DNA from: Vicia villosa
Taxonomy: Eukaryota > Streptophyta > Magnoliopsida > Fabales > Fabaceae
NCBI RefSeq assembly: GCF_029867415.1
Contig: NW_026705454.1
Coordinates: forward strand, 538,945 to 602,944
Length of the DNA: 64,000 nucleotides
Reading direction: 5' to 3'
This document shows positions 55,999 to 64,000 of this stretch, in pieces. Every line of letters begins with the position of its first letter. The stretch's first letter is position 1. A program made the translations under genes and the position numbers. The notes beneath the pieces were generated by a model. It saw only the letters and a program-made list of their open reading frames with translations. It had not been told where the DNA came from and made no database searches.

Positions 55999-56133
55999 GG
56001 CAAACCAAAAGGGTTTGGGCAAAAATTAGGGATATATAAAAAATGTACACCCGGCAAGTTGAAAACCTGAAAGGGCGACTTGGGCAAAAAAGGGTATCCT
56101 GCTAGACCGAAAACCTTAAAGGGCGGCCTAGGC
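55999..56133 (+). repeat. Three tandem hairpin units in Ogre O 3' region
   Basis: Units at 56000-56020, 56053-56085 and 56101-56133. Each has outer arms GGCAAACC/GGTTTGGGC, GGCAAGTTG/CGACTTGGGC and GCTAGACCG/CGGCCTAGGC. Units 2 and 3 add an inner stem CCTGAAAGG or CCTTAAAGG. Arms differ between units but stay complementary. Each is followed by CAAAAATTAGGG or a similar string. Confidence 0.7.
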
Positions 56134-57024
56134 AAAAGTTAGGGATAAAGCGTACGACTATGTCTCGTTAAAGTTGCTCATCAATCAGATATATCTACAA
56201 CATCAATTTCAAAGGGCTCAGATCAATTCAATCATCTTCCTCCGACAAGCAAGGGATAAGATGCTCGAAGACATAATAGCAATAGCAGAATTGAAACTCA
56301 ACAGGATTGTTTCCACATAGCTAGTTCTCTTTTTCTGTACCCTTTTTCGAAAAAAACACACAATGTGTTCTTTATTTCTGCCTATTCATGGCTTTCTTAA
56401 TACAAGTTATTTTCTCTCTATCGAGCTTTCATTTTTCTCTTTTTCGAATACGCAAACATCCAATGATAATGTTGAATGAACATATGCATATGAACGTAAT
56501 TGTCATCTATCTTTTCTGTCATAAAAGTATCTATTAGTTCATTAGATAGGAAAGGCAAAGAGACAATGTCCAAAGTAATCCAGAAATCCTCCTTCAAAGT
56601 CAATAATCTGAAGGAATCCCCACAGAGTATTCATTAAGAAGATATCTTCAATGTTCTCAACAAAAACCATAGTTCCCCAACAGAATCTAATCCCCAATCA
56701 GGGAACATCAAATTACTGATCATCCCCAAGCAGAAATCATAAACCCCCAGCTGAGCATCTTCAAAACAAGATCAGGCATCAAAATCACAAAGGCATAGAG
56801 ATTTATTCTCTCAATCAAGACAACATAAATCATATTCACATATCATATGTCATAAACATATTCATACATTGCATACACTACCTCGTAATGAGTTCATCCA
56901 TAACATACAAAGTTTCTCATTTATTTTGAGGGACTCATTACATAATACATGCATCATGACATTGCATAACTATACCTATTGCAGAATACAGGTACCGACA
57001 AATGAACGAAATCTCCAACTTTCC
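56134..57024 (+). other. Ogre O 3' untranslated region
   Basis: About 890 bp without coding signal. The strings AATCCCCAC...CCCCAACAG...CCCCAATCAGGG...CCCCAAGCAG (56614-56760) form a loose repeat of CCCCA words. Nothing else recognised. Confidence 0.5.
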
Positions 57025-57596
57025 AAGATCTAACTCAGCTACTACGAATTGTACTGACACGGTCAACGCTCGAAGATCTAATTCATTTACCACGAACGGT
57101 AATGGCACGATCATTTTCAAAGATCTAATTCAGTTACTACGAACGGTACTAACACGGTCGACTCTCAGAGATCTAATTCTATCATCACGAACGGTGTGGA
57201 CACGATCACTGACCTTCCCAGTCTAATTCAGTTACTACGAACAGTGCTGACACGACAAGAGAATCTAATTCTATCATCATGAACGATGTAGACACAATTA
57301 TCTCTCCAAGATCTAATTCGGTTACTACGAACGGTGCTGACACGATCGACCTTTAAAGAATCTAATACTATCATCACGAACGGTGTGGACACGATCAACT
57401 GCTTCTAAAGTCTAATTCGGTTACTACAAACGGTGCTGACACGACAAGAGATCTAATTCTATCATCACGAACGGTATAGACACGATCATCTTTCCGAGAT
57501 CTAATTCAGGTATTACAAACGGTACTGACACGATCAAACTCTCAGAGATCTAATTCATTTACTACGAACAGTAATGACACGATCAACATTCAAACA
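57025..57596 (+). repeat. 48-bp minisatellite, 12 units, in Ogre O
   Basis: Unit core AGATCTAATTCNNTTACTAC then GAACGGTNNTGACACG and a variable tail. Two unit types alternate (TTACTACGAACGGTGCTGAC and ATCATCACGAACGGTGTGGA) over units 3-10. A four-unit higher order repeat is visible because units 5 and 9 share the short tail GACAAGAG, and units 1-2 resemble units 11-12. Tandem repeats in the 3' untranslated region are known from Ogre elements. Bases 57597-57776 are unique. Confidence 0.85.
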
Positions 57597-57776
57597 ACTA
57601 CTTCTCAAACACTTCAAATGCATGACCTACTGGATGGCATCTTCAAGCCCATCTCCGACAAAAGTCCCTACTTCAGTTAGGGCAAATTTCTTGGTATTCT
57701 AGTGTTCAATCATCTTCCACCTTCAGATACCGACTGGCATACAAACCACTCTACATCTTCAGGTTTAAGATAATTG

Positions 57777-57788
57777 AACAGGGGCAGC
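57777..57788 (+). promoter_or_regulatory. Polypurine tract of Ogre O
   Basis: AACAGGGGCAGC directly before the 3' LTR (TGTCATTCCCC). The tract of D (AAATAGGGGCATC) is of the same kind. Confidence 0.8.
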
Positions 57789-60700
57789 TGTCATTCCCCA
57801 AAATTTGCCTACAAATACAAATCAATACACAAAGCTCCAAGACACACTCTCCTATACAAGGTTCTAAAATTAGGGTTTGGTTCATTCAAAAGAAACTCAG
57901 TGAATCAATGGCTCCAAGGCATCTCATATGGCTCAATATATCTCACACTATCTATATGACAAGTATCAAGGCTCATTTCAAAGAATTGGTCACTCAATTG
58001 ATCAGAAAGTCAACAGTCGACTGGTTGACCTAAAAAAGTCAACTGTGGTCAAAGTAAAGTCAAAACTCCTGATTTTTTGTCAAGATCCTCATAATGAAGC
58101 ACCATTCACCATTTGATCAAGAATTGATCATGGTTCATCAAGGAAAGATAAAAAATCAACAAATCAAAAAGTTTCTAAATTAGGGTTTTGCATAGGAAAA
58201 GTCAACTGAACTTTGACCAGCCATAACTCTCACATAGAACATCAGAAATTTCCCATCCAAAGCTCATTTTGAAGAAAATTTGATTCTCTACAAAATTGTG
58301 TCTCACATGCCAAGTCTAAAAATGCTTCATTTGAGAGATATGGACCAAAACATTATAGGTCCTTTTCAAAAGTCAACAAAAAGACGCTTTTTTCAAAAGG
58401 ACATAAAATGAGCATGGAAAATCATTTTGATACGAGACCAAAGACACTGGTTAGATGACTCTCTAAGGTTTCCAAAAAGTCCACGAGCTTGAAAAAATAT
58501 TGAGATATGAAGAAATGGCATGGTGTACAAGTCCATCTATTTTTCAAGGGTGTACAAAAGGAAAAAGCCTAAAATTCAAAATATTTCTAAATGGGCTTGC
58601 ATTCTTTTTGTTCTATCCTCATTATAAGCCCATCCACGAGATAAAAACAAAGATTTTTTATTTTTCATAATTTTTATTAATTATTTATGATTTTAATCCA
58701 TTTAAATCATGGTTTAATTACATAAAATATGAAAAATAATGAAAGATTTGATTTTCCTTCAAATGCAATCATCATTAATCACCAAATATTCAATATTCAT
58801 ATAAAAATTCGTGCAAGAATAAATTGGTAGGAAAAAGATTGAATTTGGCCAAATTTGGAAATCTTACAAATCAAAATTTCTCAAACAAGCAATCCAAGAT
58901 TCAAGGAAGATTTGATCAAATTTTATTGCCCTAATTTCACCTCTATAAGTATGTGAGCAAGGCCAGACACAAGGTTTCACGTTTTTGCAGCTCTAAGAGA
59001 ATCAAACCCGAATTCCAAAAGTCAAAGAAAATCAAAACTACAATTCTGAATTGGAGGCCGATTTAGAAGTTTTTGTGCATCCTAACACAGTCCCTGGTGT
59101 TCATTGAAGCTTTTCCAACTATTGCACGCAAGAGACACGCCCAGAAACCTCCCTAATCGCCCACGGTTTGCTTTACTTTAAACTCACTTGATTAGCATTT
59201 TTCATGCATCATCAATGGTTTTAATTCATATATTTGTGTTTATTATGGTGTGATGATCGATTCTGGAAGTTTATACATGTTATTATGCTGTTATGAATGA
59301 TATGCCATGTTAGGGTTTAAAACTTTAAATTGGGGGTTTTCGTTCTAAGCAAAATCATGGCCAATCGTGACTGCTATGAGGTTCGTAGTGTCTGGACGAT
59401 CGTAATGGTGTGGTCGCGCCAAATTTTTGCATTGTTTTGGGATGGTTTGTGTTTTTGCAGGTGTAGAAAGCTAGGACTTTTTATAGCGCTCCATGAAAAG
59501 CGGTGTAAAAACCGCGTCTGCACAAGCTCAAGGTAGGGGATGATGCGTTGTCGCTCCCCCATTGGCTCCGTTTGCGCGCGCGTCAGATTTTAAAATCTGG
59601 AGATCCAGCGTGCCTTTGACCCTGTGCGTACAGTACACCCTCTCCCTTGCAACCGTTGGATCGACTCAGGAAACCATCCAACGCTTCTAAGCGTACAGGC
59701 GCATGATGCACTGCAATAGCCTTGCCACACCGAATCAAAAGATAAGAATTCTTTAATTTTTTTTTATTTTAATTACATGTCCCTATTTAATTTATATATT
59801 AATATATTTATATCAATTTTCCTATTTTCTTTTTTATTAATAAATAGACTATTTGTTTTTTTATAAAACCAATAAATGTTATTTCTAATTAATAAATTAT
59901 TTATATTATTTATTTTTCTTTATTTAATTAATATTACTATTATATCTTATTTATTTATTATTTATCTTATTTTCTTATTTATTTAATTATTTATATATAA
60001 TATTTAAAAACATATATATTTATTTTAATCATATTTATTTATTTTCTTTCATTTAATTTTAATTACTTATACATTCAAAAATTCATATTTATTCTAGTAT
60101 AACTTTAAAAAATTCATAAAAATTATTTTTATCCTCGATTTTATTTTTTTATCTCGATTTAATTAATTAGGTCGCGAGACCAATAATTAATTAAATCGTT
60201 TACATTTTCTTATTCGTACCCTAATCAGGGTTTACGAAGATCATGCCCTACACTGAATGTTTTTATTTATGCCTTTTCAGGGTTACCTTTCAGACGTCTT
60301 CCGACTACGCGCCACGTCCTTCCCAAAGCTAAGTACCCTACTTATTTTAAAAGTCTATTTTGTTTCCTTTTAAAATTAGGGTTTGTCTTGCCTTCATCTT
60401 TTTTATCTTTGCCCTTTTCTAGGGTTACCTACGAGGCTCTCCTCCGACTGCCAACCATATCAGATCAAACGCAAAGCTAAGTGCCTTTCTTTGTTTATTT
60501 AATTATTTTTAAATTCTTTATCCTTTTATTTTTAGGGTTAACCTCGTTTGCCTCCGAACCGATAATGCACTCACCCTTCTTTGTTTATTCTTTCTTTTCC
60601 AATTTTCAGGGTTTGTTAATTGCCAAAGCTACGCGTATCGGTAACCCTAAACCCTAACTCTAATATTTTTTTGTTTTAATTTTTAATTATATCCCGCTGG

Positions 60701-61591
60701 TTTCAATTCCCCTCTTCTCCGCTGGTTACAATTTCCCTTCCCCGTATTACTGTTTATATTAAACTGCGTGGTTAGTAATTCTAGGGAGTGCAACTTATTA
60801 ATTGAATTAGCATCACGTAATTTTATAAGATAACATAACTGAACATAATCACGTGATTGGTGCACACACACACACTTTTGGGTAAACCTCTCTGTTGCCT
60901 GTTGCCTTGTGTTTATTTGCAAAATAGCCAGTCCCTCGAATACGAGGATGCCTCAGCCATGTTGCCTCGATTAAAGATCATGGTCCCTAATGATGCTGCC
61001 TTCGATATACATGATCTCGACCCTCGGAAGTTGCCTACGAAAAGGCTGAGGTATCCTCTGGCTGCCTACGAAAAAGGCTATTCTGATCCTTCCCTTAGAC
61101 TACCTGCCTTTCTATGGCATGGGTCAGTCTTATGGTGAATGATAAAGCGATGACCCTTCAACCTCCAAACGAAAGGCTTCCTGCCCTCTTATGGCAAGGA
61201 TAGACCCTTTCATCCTGAAAGGCTAAAAGAAACCTATCATCTAAGTTTAAGGTAATTGCCCCTAATTGCTTTACCTTGCTCTAAACTTTTTATATTCTTT
61301 CTCATAATCCTTCAAAAGGGCTACGCTCATTTACGAGCTAAAGTCCCTACTCTTTTCTTCTACTTTTTCTAAAAAAACAAAGAGCAAAGCAATTAAGAGC
61401 CCATGGAAAACCATGGATGCAAAGGGTGCCTTACACCTTCCCTTTGCATAATTACCCCCCGAACCCTATTTTATTTAAAAGGTTTTTCCTGTTTCTTTTA
61501 GCCTTTCAAACTTGTTTGGATAAAATAAAAGTCGGTGGCGACTCATGCTTAACCGCGACATTTTGATAAAAAGTCAGTTCACCGTATTACA
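57789..61591 (+). repeat. 3' LTR of Ogre O
   Basis: 3803 bp, ending CACCGTATTACA, followed by GAAAC (61592-61596), the right target duplication with one mismatch to GAGAC. Differences from the 5' LTR include a deletion near 60905 (one CTGTTGCCTGTTGCC unit fewer) and scattered substitutions. Confidence 0.93.
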
Positions 61592-61596
61592 GAAAC

Positions 61597-61777
61597 AAAA
61601 TGCATATTTTGAATTTTGATTAGTATAAAACAAATTAAACAGAATTAGGTGCCTGATAGTTCCTCTTAGAGACGAAGCGAGCAAAACACCGATAACAGAA
61701 CTTCAAAGTGAAGCTCTTGATTAATGATTGGGATGTTCATGATGTATGATCTTAGGGTCAAAAATTGTGGTATGACA
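61597..61777 (-). repeat. LTR of element D, inner part
   Basis: Continues the D LTR after the O insertion and ends GGTATGACA at 61777, i.e. TGTCATACC in element sense. Together with 41261-42821 the LTR is about 1.74 kb. Confidence 0.65.
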
Positions 61778-61793
61778 GATGCCCCTATTTAAG
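61778..61793 (-). promoter_or_regulatory. Polypurine tract of element D
   Basis: CTTAAATAGGGGCATC in element sense, abutting the LTR. It fixes D on the - strand and shows that this LTR is the 3' one. Confidence 0.7.
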
Positions 61794-62226
61794 TTTCTTC
61801 GATCCGGAGATACGATGATTGCAAATCTTCGTTTTGACGAGATTGAAGAGACTTAAATATATAAAACATAGAATTTTTGAACCTAAGATGCCATGCAATG
61901 TTTAATGAATGCATATGATGATGAAACAAAACACCACTAGGGAGGAAAAGGAACTCCACTGAGGAAAACAAATGTCTTGCGGGAAGAACTCCACTGGGAA
62001 AAACAAGACTTTGTTGGAGAAATGAAATTTTGTTGGGAAAAGAAATTTCACCGGGGAAAACATTTTGCACCAGAGAGGTTTCAACATCACCTTTCACTGG
62101 GATGAGAAAATATACCACTTTCAAAGAAGGTGGTGAAGGAATGCATCCTCTTTCAATGGGGATGAGAAAATATATCACCTTTCACTGAAGAATCAAGATA
62201 CCAATCTTTCATTAAAAGAAAACACA

Positions 62227-63435
62227 CCATCGTTCCACTGATGATATGAATAGAAATACATCGACGTGCCACTGACGATGAAATACACCAACGTTCCACT
62301 GAAGGTGAGCTACCAACGTTCCACTGGAGGTAGAAAAGAGATATACCGCCGTACCATTGACGATAAAATATACCAACGTTCAACTGAAAGTAAGAATAAG
62401 ATGCATCGATGTACCACTGACGATGAAGATAACAAGATACACCAACATTCCACTGAAGGTGAGCTACCAACGTTCCACTGGAGGTAGAAAAGAGATATAC
62501 CGCCGTACCACTGACGATAAAATATACCAACGTTCCACTGAAGGTATGAATAAGATACATTGACGTACCACTGACAATGAAGATAACAAGATACACCAAC
62601 GTTCCACTGAAGGTGAGCTACCAACGTTCCACTGAAGGTAGAAAAGAGATATACCATCGTACCACTGACGGTAAATATACCAACGTTCCACTGAAGGTAT
62701 GAAAAAATACATCGACGTACCACTAACGATGAAGATATCAATATACACCAACGTTCCACTGAAGGTGAGCTACCAACGTTCCACTGGAGGTAGAAAAGAG
62801 ATATACCGCCGTACCACTGACGATAAAATGTACCAACGTTCCACTGAAGGTATGAATAAGATACATCGACGTACCACTGACGATGAAGATAACAAGATTC
62901 TCCAACATTCCACTGAAGGTGAGGTACCAACATTCCACTGAAGGTAGAAAAGAGATATAACGTCGTACCACTGACGATAAAATATACCAACGTTCCACTG
63001 AAGGTATGAAAAAATACATCGACGTACAACTAGCGATGAAGATAACAATATACACCGACGTTCCACTGAAGGTGAGCTACCAACGTTCCACTAGAGGTAG
63101 AAAAGGGATATATCGTCGTACCACTGACGATAAAATATACCAACGTTCCACTGAAGGTATGAATAAGATACATCGACGTACCACTAACGATGAAGATAAC
63201 AAGATACACCAACTTTCCACTGAAGGTGAGCTACCAACGTTCCACTGAAGGTAGAAAAGAGATATATCGTCGTACCACTGACGATAAAGTATACCAACGT
63301 TCCACTGAAGGTATGAATAAATACATCGACGTACCACTGACGATGAAGATAGCAATATACACCAACGTTCCACTAAAGGTGAGCTACCAACGTTCCACTG
63401 GAGGTAGAAAAGGGATATATCGTCGTACCACTAAC
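62227..63435 (-). repeat. 154-bp higher-order tandem repeat in element D
   Basis: The word GAAGGTGAGCTACCAACG recurs at 62301, 62455, 62609, 62761, 62915, 63068, 63222 and 63375, a spacing of 152-154 bp. Each unit contains five related subunits of 25-35 bp built on CAACGTTCCACTGAAGGT or CGACGTACCACTGACGAT. Units differ by few bases. It lies in the 3' untranslated region of D. Open frames on both strands here are by-products of the repeat. Confidence 0.88.
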
Positions 63436-63801
63436 AGTGAAGAGCAATCAATAATACTTTGCTTTTCTTTTCAAAGATTGAGGGTGCAAACACAAGTGCA
63501 CAATATCAACCTTCATCATCCAGCGACCAAAATTCAATCCATGTCCAAATGGAAAGAAACTGCCAAACAAAGACTGGATCAAGTGAGGGAATAACTCACT
63601 GGATTTCTGTTTGTAAGCATTTTGAACAGAATAACTGAAACATATTATCCACATAGAAACAAATTCAGTGGGGATTTCAAGGAAAGTGAGTATTTTTTGC
63701 CTAAAGACACTCTAAATGAAAGAGAAATCTGATTGACGGTAAACTTCATGATAGCAAATGTGAATGCATGACTGTTTTTGATGCACGTTAATGATGCATA
63801 T
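63436..63801 (-). other. Element D 3' region, no gene seen
   Basis: Unique sequence between the repeat array and the LTR start at 63802. No frame with family resemblance. Confidence 0.4.
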
Positions 63802-64000
63802 TGTCATACCCCAAATTTGTCCTACCCTTTAACTTCTAACTGGCTTAGGCTTTGCATTCACGTACATACATCACTTAGGTCATAATCCATACTCATGCAT
63901 TCACATCATAGGTGTTATTCAAGGGCCAGCAAGAAAAAGCTCCATTGCAAAGAAGTATGATCAGAGAATGAGAAAACTGAGGTATAATCATGTGGCTCTA
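63802..64000 (+). mobile_element. Start of another Ogre-type LTR, runs off the window
   Basis: TGTCATACCCCAAATTTGTC matches the first 17 bases of the O LTR closely, then diverges. No purine tract precedes it (TTAATGATGCATAT), so it is more likely the 5' LTR of a + strand element inserted into D than a 3' LTR. Only 199 bp are visible. Confidence 0.55.

Larger units (their letters stand above)
42822..61591 (+). mobile_element. Ogre-type Ty3/gypsy element O, near complete
   Basis: 18.77 kb between LTRs of 3814 bp (42822-46635) and 3803 bp (57789-61591), flanked by GAGAC/GAAAC (one mismatch). Order: 5' LTR, PBS, leader, ORF1, gag-protease, intron-like gap, RT, RNase H, second RNase H, integrase, long 3' untranslated region with hairpins and a minisatellite, PPT, 3' LTR. 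The extra ORF1, the gap between protease and RT, the dual RNase H and the great length identify the Ogre branch of Tat elements. All catalytic motifs persist; five nonsense codons in the gag-protease and pol frames make it non-autonomous today. Confidence 0.93.
41261..64000 (-). mobile_element. Minus-strand Ogre-like element D, 3' part
   Basis: Its 3' LTR (41261-42821 and 61597-61777) is split by Ogre O. The LTR's inner end reads TGTCATACCACAATTTTTGA in element sense, preceded by the purine tract CTTAAATAGGGGCATC. To the right lie its 3' untranslated region with a tandem repeat and then the window edge. No coding part of D is visible. It cuts the env-position ORF of Sirevirus C at 41260. Another LTR start at 63802 may mark a further insertion into D. 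Confidence 0.7.

Noticed and set aside
62227..63435. CRISPR-like array
   Set aside because: The repeat is a continuous higher-order tandem repeat without unique spacers, in a plant retroelement.
62153..63594. Many overlapping open frames on both strands, up to 239 codons
   Set aside because: They are translations of the 154-bp tandem repeat; the peptide repeats mirror the DNA repeat and occur in several frames on both strands.

Overview
The window is plant nuclear DNA, most likely from a legume of the Fabeae type (pea, vetch, lentil, faba bean or close kin). The inference rests on an Ogre-type Ty3/gypsy element with an ORF upstream of gag, two RNase H domains and a probable intron between protease and reverse transcriptase; on Sirevirus (Maximus/SIRE-type) Ty1/copia elements with env-position ORFs; and on their layered nesting. 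I found no intact host protein-coding gene, no rRNA and no CRISPR array. Host-derived content is four tRNA-Gln genes, exons of a decayed CDK-like protein kinase, and a GRF zinc-finger gene fragment.

Layout. (1) 1-13330: a decayed Tat-type gypsy element (T1, + strand), split by a young Sirevirus (A, 960-10172, - strand, TSD GAGAA) and by a degenerate copia-like element (10256-12150, imperfect TSD ACCAT/ACTAT). (2) 13330-17770: a 5'-truncated Tekay-type chromovirus (partial RT, RNase H, integrase, chromodomain, PPT, LTR) joined directly to the T1 reverse transcriptase. (3) 17770-29266: the gene-like island. It holds a short SalI-motif repeat, a hairpin series, exon 1 and later exons of a CDK-like kinase, two extra partial kinase copies, a duplicated unidentified exon, four identical tRNA-Gln(UUG) genes, a MITE and a GRF-type zinc-finger remnant. 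(4) 29267-41260: part of an older Sirevirus (C, - strand) whose env-position ORF was hit by a second young Sirevirus (B, 31468-41061, TSD CCATT). (5) 41261-64000: a minus-strand Ogre-like element (D) represented by its 3' LTR, PPT and tandem-repeat 3' region. Its LTR was hit by a near-complete plus-strand Ogre (O, 42822-61591, LTRs of about 3.8 kb). A further Ogre-type LTR start appears at 63802.

How the parts relate. Sirevirus A keeps gag and a long env-position ORF but has lost almost all of pol. Sirevirus B keeps gag and a full pol but has only a remnant of the env-position ORF. The two have near-identical gag genes, PBS, PPT arrays and LTR promoters, and each has almost identical LTR pairs, so both moved recently and A must have been mobilised in trans. 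Ogre O keeps every catalytic motif but carries five nonsense codons in its two main reading frames. In the gene island, tRNA genes and kinase exons were duplicated together; the protein exons decayed while the four tRNA sequences stayed identical.
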